Source: Hwangdonia seohaensis (lineage in GTDB: Bacteria > Bacteroidota > Bacteroidia > Flavobacteriales > Flavobacteriaceae). From it: DNA of 64,000 nt. Location: contig NZ_JAVSCK010000001.1 in NCBI RefSeq assembly GCF_031932625.1, positions 558,001 to 622,000 on the forward strand. Direction: 5' to 3'. The notes under the pieces were generated by a model, which worked only from the letters and a program-made list of their open reading frames with translations, ran no database searches and was not told the origin of the DNA. Made by a program: the position numbers and the translations under genes. Positions 41,636-50,307 of the stretch are shown in pieces (position 1 is the stretch's first letter; each line of letters starts with the position of its first letter).

Positions 41636-42721
41636 TTAATGATGTGCTTCTTCGGTTGCCATGCCAATATACAGGGCAGACAACACGGTAAATATATATG
41701 CTTGAATTGCTACTACTACAATTTCTATTAATCCGATAAATAATGAGAACGCTACCGATACCGGAGATACCCATGTGGTCTCAAAAATAAATATTAAGGA
41801 CATTAAGGCTAAAATAATAATATGTCCTGCTGTAATGTTTGCAAATAAACGAATCATTAACGAGATTGGTTTTACAAACATCCCCACAATTTCTATGGGC
41901 ATTAAGAAAATTTTCATTGGCACAGGAACCCCGGGCATCCAGAAAATATGTTTCCAATAGTTTTTGTTGCCGCTAAAGTTTGTTACCAAAAAGGTAAACA
42001 CCGCCAAAGTTAATGTAAAGGCAATATTACCACTTACGTTGGCACCGTTAACAATAGGTATTAACCCAAAAATATTATTAAGCCATATAAAGAAAAATAC
42101 GGTTAATAAATAGGGCATGTACTTTTTGTATTTATGATCGCCAATCATAGGCTTTGCAATCTCATCGCGAACAAAAACAATTAAAGGTTCCATAAAACCT
42201 GCAATTCCTGTTGGGATTTTAGTGCTAGATTTTTTATAAACCCGAGCGGTAGAAATAAACACGAGCAATAATACGATAACCGACACCCACATCATGAACA
42301 CGTTTTTTGTGATAGAAAAATCCGCTGGCTTGCTAGCGTTTGTAGGGTGATGCTCGGCATCAAAAGCTACAGCTTGTGCGTTGGCATCTAGTTGATAAAT
42401 TTTTTCGTGGTATTTTACAAATCTCAAACCGTCTTTTTCAACGATGTGCGACCCAGAGTCGTCATGATGAAATTCGCTGGACATAAAGGTAACCAAACCT
42501 TGGTCTGTCCATAAAATAATAGGCAAAGCAATCGAAATTGGCTTCCCATTCCAATCAAGAATATGAAATTCATGAGCATCCTTAACGTGATGCATAATCA
42601 TCTCTTTGGCATTGAACTCTTTATCGTTCTCGTTCTCTTGGTTTTCCGACGCATAGCCACCAAATGATGTGGCCATAAATAATGCAGAAAAAAATACGCT
42701 TTTAAAGGTGTTTAATGTCAT
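41636..42721 (-). CDS. atpB: F-type ATP synthase subunit a
   Basis: A 361-residue proton-channel subunit. The N-terminal ~120 residues form an exported extension with a signal-like start (MTLNTFKSVFFSALFMATSF) and histidine/acid-rich segments, typical of Bacteroidota. The membrane part begins near 130. The essential arginine lies in KPISLMIRLFANITAGHIIILAL near 290. Start 42721 is preferred to a codon upstream that would add 17 non-conserved residues. Confidence 0.95.
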   Translation of the reverse strand: MTLNTFKSVFFSALFMATSFGGYASENQENENDKEFNAKEMIMHHVKDAHEFHILDWNGKPISIALPIILWTDQGLVTFMSSEFHHDDSGSHIVEKDGLRFVKYHEKIYQLDANAQAVAFDAEHHPTNASKPADFSITKNVFMMWVSVIVLLLVFISTARVYKKSSTKIPTGIAGFMEPLIVFVRDEIAKPMIGDHKYKKYMPYLLTVFFFIWLNNIFGLIPIVNGANVSGNIAFTLTLAVFTFLVTNFSGNKNYWKHIFWMPGVPVPMKIFLMPIEIVGMFVKPISLMIRLFANITAGHIIILALMSLIFIFETTWVSPVSVAFSLFIGLIEIVVVAIQAYIFTVLSALYIGMATEEAHH

Positions 42722-42848
42722 TCTATTTTGATTAAAAATACCTTGCTTTAAATTCCGTGCAAATGTACGCACATAAAGTTAATTGACAAATAATAATTTA
42801 ATGATTATTTGTCAATACGGTTTTTTATTGAAAATTAGCGGTGGACGC

Positions 42849-43247
42849 CTACTTTTTTTGAAGTAATCTAGTTACAGCATACACTTCAAATGCAAGAAAA
42901 ATAAAATAGGGAACAAAAAAATTGGCGAGATCGTATGCTTTTTGTTCAGGTTTTGATAAAATCCACGGCAACAAAAACACCATGGCCAACACCATTTTTA
43001 ATAGCATGCCCAAAACAAATGCATTGAACACTTCGATTTTGCCAATCGATTCGCGGTAGTTAATTAGCGTATAGATTATTACAACGGTAACCAAATGAAA
43101 CATATAAATATGCCATAGCGGAAAAAACAAAACAGCGTTTTTTGCAAAATGCAAGTTTAAATAGGCGTGGATACCAAATAACAAAGCACTCAACACTATG
43201 AGTTGCACCAGAAAGTTTAGCTCTCTCTTTTTAAAAAGATTGTTCAT
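42849..43247 (-). CDS. Small membrane protein of ATP synthase operon (DUF6168-like)
   Basis: A 132-residue protein with four hydrophobic segments (FLVQLIVLSALLFGIHAYL, FPLWHIYMFHLVTVVIIYTLI, FVLGMLLKMVLAMVFLLPWIL, FFVPYFIFLAFEVYAVTRLL). Position between atpZ and atpB corresponds to AtpI-type proteins that help assemble the c-ring or carry Mg2+. Family resemblance is to DUF6168; function is inferred from place. It starts 1 bp from the atpZ stop codon. Confidence 0.8.
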   Translation of the reverse strand: MNNLFKKRELNFLVQLIVLSALLFGIHAYLNLHFAKNAVLFFPLWHIYMFHLVTVVIIYTLINYRESIGKIEVFNAFVLGMLLKMVLAMVFLLPWILSKPEQKAYDLANFFVPYFIFLAFEVYAVTRLLQKK

Positions 43248-43499
43248 TTATTGTTCTTCTTTTGAGATTGCAATAATACGTCTTATTACAAAAACAATCG
43301 CAAAAATTACAAACACTAAAGATAGAATAATAGTGTAAAGGTTATGCTTGTTTGGAAATGCATCGTCGAGTTTTACACCAACAAAAGCACCTATGCCAAT
43401 AATGGCAAACATTTGAAAAACAATACTAGAATAACGCGCGTAAGTATTAAGCTGTTTTTTCTGGTTCTGACTTTTTTTGTTGTTGCGGTCCTTGTCCAC
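43248..43499 (-). CDS. atpZ: AtpZ/AtpI family protein
   Basis: An 83-residue protein with a basic N-terminus (KDRNNKKSQNQKKQ) and two membrane helices: YSSIVFQMFAIIGIGAFVGVKLDD and LYTIILSLVFVIFAIVFVIRRII. The sequence GxxxGxKLDxxFP is the AtpZ/AtpI signature. It is thought to assist ATP synthase assembly or ion supply. Its 5' end overlaps the bactofilin gene by 53 bp, which is long for an operon overlap. Confidence 0.88.
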   Translation of the reverse strand: MDKDRNNKKSQNQKKQLNTYARYSSIVFQMFAIIGIGAFVGVKLDDAFPNKHNLYTIILSLVFVIFAIVFVIRRIIAISKEEQ

Positions 43500-43878
43500 T
43501 TTTGTTCATATCTTTTACAGAGCCCTTCATAACACAGGTTACATTAAAGGTTGCCCCTGGTTCAACGGCTAGTTTGCCAACAACCACTTCGCCTTCAATG
43601 TGTGCTGCTGCTTTTAATGTAAGGGTGCCCGACAGCGATAATTTTCCTGAAAATTTACCTTCAAAATAGGCATCGGTGCCTTGCAGGGTGCCTTTTATAA
43701 AACCTGCTTTACCCACAACTACTTTTCCTGTGGTTTTTATATTTCCTTCTATAATTCCATCTACCCTAAAATCGCCTTCGCTATTAAAGTCGCCAACAAT
43801 TTTAGTGCCTTGGGATATTATATTTTGACTGGATGTTCCTTCTACCATGTGTTTGTCTTTTTTATTATCAGAGAACAT
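43447..43878 (-). CDS. Bactofilin (polymer-forming cytoskeletal protein)
   Basis: A 143-residue bactofilin. The central right-handed beta-helix (about 20-115) shows repeating G/V/I hexads: GDFNSEGDFRVDGIIEGNI, VGKAGFIKGTLQGTDAYFEG and LTLKAAAHIEGEVVVGKLAV. The polar tail (KSGQGPQQQKKSEPEKTA) is encoded in the region shared with atpZ. Bactofilins polymerise without nucleotide on the inner face of the membrane and guide cell shape or organise enzymes. It lies 13 bp after sprE. Confidence 0.93.
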   Translation of the reverse strand: MFSDNKKDKHMVEGTSSQNIISQGTKIVGDFNSEGDFRVDGIIEGNIKTTGKVVVGKAGFIKGTLQGTDAYFEGKFSGKLSLSGTLTLKAAAHIEGEVVVGKLAVEPGATFNVTCVMKGSVKDMNKSGQGPQQQKKSEPEKTA

Positions 43879-43891
43879 AATGCTATTAATT

Positions 43892-46450
43892 TTAATTATT
43901 ACTAATGTTTAAATACGTATCCAGATTTTTATGAATCTGAACGATTTGATAATTTGCAGATGATATTGCAAAATAAGGTTCGGTTATTTTTCGGCTGTCT
44001 TCTTTGGTTAATAATTGGTCGAAAGTTTTAGCAACTTGAGCACTTTTTAAACCATGAATAACAACGAGTCTTGTATTTGGGCTGTAAACATCGACCGATG
44101 TTTTTAAATCGTAATATTTTATGTTTTTTAAAACAGAATCCAAAGTTTTTTGGAACGCTTCAATTTCATCAATTTCTGTGTTTTCAAATTTATAAACCAC
44201 TTTAAAGTTGGTTGAAGCATCATCGGTTTCTTCAATAAAATCGGAGCTCGCCATTTTTGGTAAAATCTCTGTATCCATTTTTTCGGCTTGCTGGCCTTCT
44301 GGCGTATTGGCAAAGGTTATCGCCACATAATTAATGGCTCTTTTGTAAGCCTCATAACCAAACAACCTGCCTATGGCCGTGGCTTTTAAAAGCTCGAATT
44401 TTGGCACAATGGGATCGCCATCAAAGGCATTGATATAGGTTTCGCATGCTGAAATGACTGTAGCATATTCCTGATTTTCATGTTGCGCAAACAGCTTTTC
44501 GTAAACCCGCTCAGGGCTCTGCTCGTCTTTTAAATTCGCTAAATCCGGGTTGTTTAAAATGGTGGCGTAGCGCGATTCCGGATGGTTTGTAATAATCTCG
44601 TTTTTGGCAATGGAAGCCTCATCGTTTTCGCCCAACAATTCATAAATCTTATATAGATTGTATTTTGAAGGCACTATTAACCGCTCTTCCGGTTGGCTAT
44701 TCATTAGGTTTTGGAACTTGCTTTTTGCTAAATCGTATTCTTTGAATTTTTCCTTGTAAATAAGACCCAATTGATAGTAGGCAAAATTCCGGTCTTTTGA
44801 AATACTGTCGATGGCCTTTTCTTCGGAAGGAATTTTAGAGATATAGAACTGCGGATCAAACCGTTCTTCATCTGAAGCCAAATCAACGATATTAACATCC
44901 GAAGCACTATTTCCGGTGTTGGAATTTGCTTTGTTGGACCATCGCCAATTGTCTTCTAAAGTTCTGTTGCCCCAAATTTTAATAAACTCGTTTTTGCCAT
45001 AGGCCACCGTGGTTGGGTTGTAAAAATAAAATAGGGTCGCTTCGTTTGGTGTTCCCCTGTTTTGCGACTGTCCACCAATGGTATTGTTAACCGTAGCCAA
45101 ACCTGTATTCCGTTCGGCAGCTTCGGCTTGTTTTTCATCTTCTTCGGCTTTTTCTTTTAAAGCTTCAACAAAGGATTCAAAGTACTCCAATCGTTCGGTT
45201 TCCGAAAAATTCACTAATTGCAAGATACTATCGTTAACACGGGCTATGTTTTCGTAATAAATAACATCTTCCAAATTATCGCGTTTCCTTTTAATAATGC
45301 GATAGGGCTTGGAGTTTAACTCCAAATTCGTCATCGTGCTGTCGTAATAATTACCTGCGATTTCATACTTGGATGTATCAAAATTCATGTCGCCCAAAGT
45401 TTGGTAATTTTTAGCTCTCAACAATTTATCCTGCGAATTGGTGCGCAAAGATTTATTATAGTAGTTTACCGCTAAAGAATCCGATTGATTATTTAAATGA
45501 TATTCGGCAATTTGATGGTAAATTTTATCCAAAAAGGGTCTGTTTTCCCTATTTTCTTCAAGTGCCGTAAGGTGTTCCAAAAGCGCCAGTTTGTTTCCGT
45601 TTTCATAATCGAAATTTTTAACTTTTTCAATATGGGCACTTATCATGTAAATACGCGGTGTTTTTCTATTGAGCCCTATAACCTTATCAAACGCGATGTT
45701 GGCACTGTCTTTATAACCTAATTGATTGTATAGTTGCCCTTGGATAAAACGATAACGCCCGCGCTCGTCGTTGTTTTTCGTGGCGTTTGCGGCAATGTTT
45801 AATTGCGTAATGGCGCTGTCAACAGATTTGGTGTTTAAATACGCTTGTGCCAAAATAGACGTGGCATCGGCCAAATCTTGATCGTTTAATTCTTCATCGG
45901 CCAACAACCGTTTCAACTTTTTTATGGCCACTTCATTGTTGTCCAACCGGATATTGGCCTTTTCGCGCCAAATTTTAACTTGATTTATTTTGTCGCTCGT
46001 TGGGTATTTATTCAGAATATTATTGAATGCCGCCAATGCCGGAACAAAGCGTTGGTCGAAATAACGGGCTTTTCCCAAAAGCAAATACGCTTCATCTATT
46101 TGCGGATTTTTTTCTTTGCCATCAATATTTATACTGTGTTTTTGAATGGCTTTTACCGCCTTTTCTTCGGCTCTATTAAAGTTCTCGTTTTTAGACTGCC
46201 CGGGCAATACAATGTCTTCTTGAATTTGCATGCGCTCGATGGGAAGCACGTCCCAATAATTATCGGCGTACCCTTCGTTAAGGGTGTTTCTGCCTTCTTC
46301 TAAAGCTAAATAGCCATTGTAAAGCGCATTGAATTCGGCAGTAACGGCGTGATAATTTCGGCTAACAAAATTGTCTTTTTTTCTAGAACAACTGGTTGCT
46401 AAAACAGTAGAAAAAACTATAAGTAGTATGGCTTTGATAGATGTTTTCAA
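43892..46450 (-). CDS. sprE: Type IX secretion lipoprotein SprE/PorW
   Basis: An 852-residue TPR lipoprotein (lipobox LATSC, cysteine near 21). The opening NFVSRNYHAVTAEFNALYNGYLALEEG and the VLPIERMQI block are characteristic of SprE (gliding and T9SS) and PorW. TPR-like helices cover most of the protein; a low-complexity QAEAAERNTGLATVNNT segment lies near 450. In Flavobacterium johnsoniae SprE is needed for T9SS and gliding. The two cargo proteases in this window would depend on such a system. It heads the leftward block with bactofilin and ATP synthase. Confidence 0.9.
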   Translation of the reverse strand: MKTSIKAILLIVFSTVLATSCSRKKDNFVSRNYHAVTAEFNALYNGYLALEEGRNTLNEGYADNYWDVLPIERMQIQEDIVLPGQSKNENFNRAEEKAVKAIQKHSINIDGKEKNPQIDEAYLLLGKARYFDQRFVPALAAFNNILNKYPTSDKINQVKIWREKANIRLDNNEVAIKKLKRLLADEELNDQDLADATSILAQAYLNTKSVDSAITQLNIAANATKNNDERGRYRFIQGQLYNQLGYKDSANIAFDKVIGLNRKTPRIYMISAHIEKVKNFDYENGNKLALLEHLTALEENRENRPFLDKIYHQIAEYHLNNQSDSLAVNYYNKSLRTNSQDKLLRAKNYQTLGDMNFDTSKYEIAGNYYDSTMTNLELNSKPYRIIKRKRDNLEDVIYYENIARVNDSILQLVNFSETERLEYFESFVEALKEKAEEDEKQAEAAERNTGLATVNNTIGGQSQNRGTPNEATLFYFYNPTTVAYGKNEFIKIWGNRTLEDNWRWSNKANSNTGNSASDVNIVDLASDEERFDPQFYISKIPSEEKAIDSISKDRNFAYYQLGLIYKEKFKEYDLAKSKFQNLMNSQPEERLIVPSKYNLYKIYELLGENDEASIAKNEIITNHPESRYATILNNPDLANLKDEQSPERVYEKLFAQHENQEYATVISACETYINAFDGDPIVPKFELLKATAIGRLFGYEAYKRAINYVAITFANTPEGQQAEKMDTEILPKMASSDFIEETDDASTNFKVVYKFENTEIDEIEAFQKTLDSVLKNIKYYDLKTSVDVYSPNTRLVVIHGLKSAQVAKTFDQLLTKEDSRKITEPYFAISSANYQIVQIHKNLDTYLNISNN

Positions 46451-46751
46451 CGGTGGTTATTTAGTCTAATAAATAACTATAAACTCTAGTTATTATTATA
46501 TGTAACCGTAAAAATAAGCATCTTTTTGGATTTAGCTATAAATTGCAGTTATAAAATGCTCGCGCAAAGACGCTAAGGCGCAAAGTGGACACTGTATGAT
46601 TATGGATTGTTTCGCAGAGACACACAAAGTTTTTACAGAGACTCGTAGAGGAATACATAGTAAAACATGAATTAACACAGTGATTTTGATAACATTCTGA
46701 AAACGCTCCGTGTATCTCTGCGAAAACCCAGCGGGACTCCGTGTTATAATT
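46451..46751. repeat. Gap with clustered CGCAGAGAC/CGCAAAG repeats
   Basis: No gene is credible here. From about 46556 to 46746 the sequence is a mosaic of dispersed repeat pieces: CGCGCAAAGACGCTAAGGCGCAAAG, TTTCGCAGAGACACACAAAG and CCGTGTATCTCTGCGAAAACCCAGCGGGACTCC in opposite sense. They belong to the family at 17829. An 84-codon frame through it only translates the repeats. Confidence 0.6.
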
Positions 46752-47459
46752 TTAAACAGCCTCAGTTCCCGAAAAATGTGCTTCAAGTTCTTTTAAAGTG
46801 GCTTCGCTTGTGTTTAAATCTTTAACTATTTCGCCTTTTTCAAGTACTACAATGCGTTCGCAAACGTCGGTTACATGCATTAAATCATGACTGGAAATTA
46901 ATACGGTTACGCCTTGTTTTTCGGCTAAATCCTTAATAATGCCTTTTAATCGAATTTGTGTTGTGGGATCCAGGTTTGCAAAAGGTTCGTCTAAAACAAT
47001 AACTTCCGGGTTGCCAATAAGTGCCGCAACAATGCCTGCTTTTTTCTGATTGCCTTTACTTAAATCGCGTAAATACTTTTTCTGCCCGAGGATTTCCCCG
47101 TGGAAAAAATCTTCAAACTGGCTTACCAATCTATCAACATCGGCTCTGTTTTGTCCGCGTAATTCACCAATAAAGTAAAAATATTCTTCGGCCGTTAAAT
47201 AACCAATTAAAAAACTTTCATCAATAAAAGCTGATGTAAAGGGTTTCCAATCTTCACTTTCATTTACCTTAATATTGTTGTTTTTAACATATCCGGTTGT
47301 GGGCTGAATTAAATCCAACAGCAAACTAAAATACGTGGTTTTTCCAGCGCCATTGTTTCCTACCAATCCAAAACTTTGGCCTTTGGGAATGTCTAATTTT
47401 TCAATATTTAAAACAATATTGTTGCTGTATTTTTTTGAAAGATTTGATGTTGTAATCAT
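46752..47459 (-). CDS. ABC transporter ATP-binding protein
   Basis: A 235-residue ATPase. Walker A GLVGNNGAGKTTYFSLL is near 33, the signature reads LSKGNQKKAGIVAAL near 132 (SKGNQ instead of SGGQ, common in small exporters), Walker B VIVLDEPFANLDPTTQ near 153 and the switch histidine in LISSHDLMHVTDVC near 190. It follows the DUF5687 permease gene by 11 bp and should power it. Substrate is unknown. Confidence 0.94.
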   Translation of the reverse strand: MITTSNLSKKYSNNIVLNIEKLDIPKGQSFGLVGNNGAGKTTYFSLLLDLIQPTTGYVKNNNIKVNESEDWKPFTSAFIDESFLIGYLTAEEYFYFIGELRGQNRADVDRLVSQFEDFFHGEILGQKKYLRDLSKGNQKKAGIVAALIGNPEVIVLDEPFANLDPTTQIRLKGIIKDLAEKQGVTVLISSHDLMHVTDVCERIVVLEKGEIVKDLNTSEATLKELEAHFSGTEAV

Positions 47460-47470
47460 AATGTTTTCTT

Positions 47471-48949
47471 TTAGTTGTCTTGATCAAAGGCATTGATCAT
47501 TTTGTATTTTGATTTTGTGTATTTCAGAGTAATGATTTTCATTAATTTTTGATGAAAAACAATACCAATAACGCCCAATAAAGCGAGTACCAAACAAGCT
47601 ATTTCAAACCCTATTAAAAAGTAAAATAGCGCAAATATACCCATTGGCAATATTAAAAGCGGAATGCCAATAAGCCATTGTACCGCACCTGTACCTTGAT
47701 AATTAAAGGCTGCTTTTTGGTTTAAATCGATTTTCTTGCGGTTAAAAGATCCGCCGTACAAAATAACATGCGTATTAACACCTATGTTATAAATGGCAGC
47801 TACAAAATGAGCCAATAAAATTTTCCATCCGAAAAAGACATACGGAATACCAAGAACAAACAAAATAATAACGCTTACCGCCATTAAGGTAAATTTCGAT
47901 TTTAAATACTGCTCGTATTTAATGTTTTGGCTCATCAAGAGTTTATAATAACCACTATCCCAAGCGGGAATAAACTGCCCGAAATTGATTAAAAAGATAC
48001 CCGTTGAAAACACACCAATAAACATAAAAAACCAAGGTAGGTTTTGATAGGTGGGTTGCGGATAGAAAAACAAACCGTACAAAAGGCCAATTAAAACCAT
48101 CCAAACCGAGGATTTTGTTCGCTTGTTGCGCCAAATCAGTTTTAAATCCAGTTGCATAAAAGGGGCAATGTCGCCAAAGTTTTTGGTCCACTCCATATTT
48201 GAGGTGTTTACCTCTTTAATCTTAGCTTTTAATCCGCTGTCTAAAAACAGTTTTTGTTTTAGTATTTTAAAATTGTAAGCGTATAAGGCTGTCAGTAATA
48301 AAATAGGAACGATTAATAAAACCGGATTTTCAGTTATGTAAGTGACGCCATTTGAAAGCGCTCCCGCAATATTTATAATATTAAAATGATTTAAACCGAA
48401 CAAAGCACCAGCAAATACAATAATGGGTAAAAATGACAGTTCGGTTTTAGCCGATAAGCTTTCAATAATAAAATTTAAAAAGTTATTTATTAGCGTAATG
48501 AGCACAATAACAAACATCCAAATTAAAACGGCTGATGTGTTGTAATCGTTTGCTATTAATTTGAGCCCAAAAGGAACAATGGCGAATAATGGTAAAAAAT
48601 TAATGAATGACAATGCCGATTTTCCCAAAACAAAATTGACCACAGATTTTCGTTTAACGGGCAGTGTCAGTAAAGGTTTAACACTCATTACCGGTAGTTT
48701 TTGAAAAAAGAATCGAATCAACAAATCGCCAATTATCCAGAAAAACAACAAGCCGTTAAAAGCAACCAACGGATCTAAATCCGGATATATTTCCTTTAAG
48801 ATTTTATCCATCAAAAATCCTATAAACAGAAACATAACCATAAAATACAGCGTGAAAAAGCCCATTAATATTTTAATGGCTAAACTTTTGCCAAAGCTGG
48901 CAGACCTAAAAAAAGCTTTCCATTCTAAATTTATAAAATGTTTAATCAT
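47471..48949 (-). CDS. DUF5687 ABC permease
   Basis: A 492-residue inner-membrane protein of the DUF5687 family with about 11-12 hydrophobic segments. It starts MIKHFINLEWKAFFRSASFG and has a soluble stretch NMEWTKNFGDIAPFMQLDLKLIWRNKRTK near 250 between two membrane halves. It pairs with the ATPase downstream as a two-gene exporter. Transported molecule is not indicated by the context. Confidence 0.88.
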   Translation of the reverse strand: MIKHFINLEWKAFFRSASFGKSLAIKILMGFFTLYFMVMFLFIGFLMDKILKEIYPDLDPLVAFNGLLFFWIIGDLLIRFFFQKLPVMSVKPLLTLPVKRKSVVNFVLGKSALSFINFLPLFAIVPFGLKLIANDYNTSAVLIWMFVIVLITLINNFLNFIIESLSAKTELSFLPIIVFAGALFGLNHFNIINIAGALSNGVTYITENPVLLIVPILLLTALYAYNFKILKQKLFLDSGLKAKIKEVNTSNMEWTKNFGDIAPFMQLDLKLIWRNKRTKSSVWMVLIGLLYGLFFYPQPTYQNLPWFFMFIGVFSTGIFLINFGQFIPAWDSGYYKLLMSQNIKYEQYLKSKFTLMAVSVIILFVLGIPYVFFGWKILLAHFVAAIYNIGVNTHVILYGGSFNRKKIDLNQKAAFNYQGTGAVQWLIGIPLLILPMGIFALFYFLIGFEIACLVLALLGVIGIVFHQKLMKIITLKYTKSKYKMINAFDQDN

Positions 48950-49047
48950 AGTTTGGCTGGTTATATTTTTAAATTTGGTTCAATGGGTTAGTAAGCCTTT
49001 TATCGCAATTGTTACAAATAAAGTTAAAATTTAAAAACCAACTTCAC

Positions 49048-49055
49048 TATTTTTG
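49048..49055 (+). promoter_or_regulatory. TATTTTTG -7 box before the flavin reductase gene
   Basis: TATTTTTG matches TAnnTTTG, 14 bp before the ATG at 49070. No TTG stands at standard spacing. Confidence 0.45.
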
Positions 49056-49069
49056 TCAAAAATTTATAT

Positions 49070-50128
49070 ATGTCATCATTTTATAAACTCACCATAAAAG
49101 AAATAAAAAGGGAAACCTCTAAAGCGATAAGCATTAGTTTTAATGTCCCAGAGCACTTAAAAGAAACGTTTGCTTTTAAAGCGGGGCAATATATTACTCT
49201 AAAATCGGAGATTGACGGCCATGAAGTACGTCGCGATTATTCACTTTGTTCTTCGCCTAAAAGTGGCGAGGTAAAAGTAGCGGTAAAAGAGGTTAAAGAC
49301 GGTACCTTTTCGGCCTATGCCAACACCACATTACAAGCCGGTGACACTTTAGAGGTTGCGCCTCCAAAGGGTCGATTTGTTTTTGTGCCCAACGATTCCA
49401 AAACCAAAAACATCGCGCTTTTTGCGGCAGGAAGCGGTATTACGCCCATTTTAAGCATTATAAAATGCGCTTTGGAAGAAGAGGTTTATAGCAAGGTTAT
49501 TTTGGTCTTTGGCAATAAAACCACAAAAGACACCATGTTTTTAAACGAACTTTTAGAGCTCCAGCACCAATACAAAGACCGTTTTTCAATACAATTTGTG
49601 TTTAGTCAAGCCGATGAAGATGATGCTATTTTTGGCAGAATTGAAAAAAGCACGGTTAATTATGTGATGAAAAACGAGCATAAACATGTTGTGGTTGATG
49701 CCTTTTATCTTTGTGGACCAGAAGCTATGATTCACACGGTAAAAGATGTTTTAACCGAACACCATATTGACAAAGACCGCATTCATTTCGAGCTATTTAA
49801 AGCAGCAAAACCTGCCGAAATAGAAGAAGAAGCGGTTACCGCAAGCGGAAAGACAAAAATTACCGTTATTGTTGATGATGAATCGACGACTTTCGAAATG
49901 TCTGCCAAACAAAGCGTACTCGAAGCTGCGCTGGATGAAGATTTAGATGCGCCTTATTCTTGCCAAGGCGGTATATGCAGCAGTTGTTTAGCGCGCATAA
50001 AAGAAGGTGAAGCCACAATGCGACAAAATAATATTCTAACCGAAAGTGAAGTTGCCGAAGGTTTAATTTTAACCTGTCAAGCGCACCCTACAACGCCAAC
50101 ATTAACTGTTGATTATGATGATGTTTAA
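49070..50128 (+). CDS. FAD/NAD(P)/2Fe-2S oxidoreductase (PaaE-like)
   Basis: A 352-residue electron-transfer protein. It has an N-terminal FAD domain (HEVRRDYSLCSSP, near 50), an NAD(P) domain (LFAAGSGITPILSIIK near 120, YLCGPEAMI near 222) and a C-terminal plant-type ferredoxin domain with CQGGICSSCLARI and a fourth cysteine in LILTCQAHP. It passes electrons from NAD(P)H through FAD to the 2Fe-2S cluster and on to a partner oxygenase or desaturase. No phenylacetate degradation genes are near, so the PaaE label describes similarity only. Confidence 0.9.
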   Translation: MSSFYKLTIKEIKRETSKAISISFNVPEHLKETFAFKAGQYITLKSEIDGHEVRRDYSLCSSPKSGEVKVAVKEVKDGTFSAYANTTLQAGDTLEVAPPKGRFVFVPNDSKTKNIALFAAGSGITPILSIIKCALEEEVYSKVILVFGNKTTKDTMFLNELLELQHQYKDRFSIQFVFSQADEDDAIFGRIEKSTVNYVMKNEHKHVVVDAFYLCGPEAMIHTVKDVLTEHHIDKDRIHFELFKAAKPAEIEEEAVTASGKTKITVIVDDESTTFEMSAKQSVLEAALDEDLDAPYSCQGGICSSCLARIKEGEATMRQNNILTESEVAEGLILTCQAHPTTPTLTVDYDDV

Positions 50129-50132
50129 GCCC

Positions 50133-50298
50133 CCTCTGTCCTGCGGACATCTCCCCCGAAGGGTGAGAACTTAAATCGCGGACTTAATTTTGTTAACTAT
50201 AATTTAAAAGCGCTAGACTTTAGACCGCTTCGCTCTTAGACGTTAGAAAATTTAAAATAGATTCCTTCCCGATAGCTAACGGGATTCGCAGGAATGGC
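50133..50298. repeat. Two dispersed palindromes after the oxidoreductase gene
   Basis: CCTCTGTCCTGCGGACATCTCCCCCGAAGGGTGAG (50133-50168) is a relative of the CCTCCCC family. ATTCCTTCCCGATAGCTAACGGGATTCGCAGGAATGG (50261-50297) nests a CCCGATAGC/TAACGGG stem inside the ATTCC...GGAAT family. The gap has no gene. Confidence 0.55.
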
Positions 50299-50307
50299 AA
50301 ATCACAT

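Noticed and set aside
41616..41774. Longer atpE reading of 121 codons
   Set aside because: The extra part is an out-of-frame reading of the atpB 3' end; conserved subunit c starts at 41615.
46532..46786. 84-codon minus-strand frame before the ABC ATPase
   Set aside because: It translates the CGCAGAGAC repeat mosaic and overlaps the end of the real ATPase gene.
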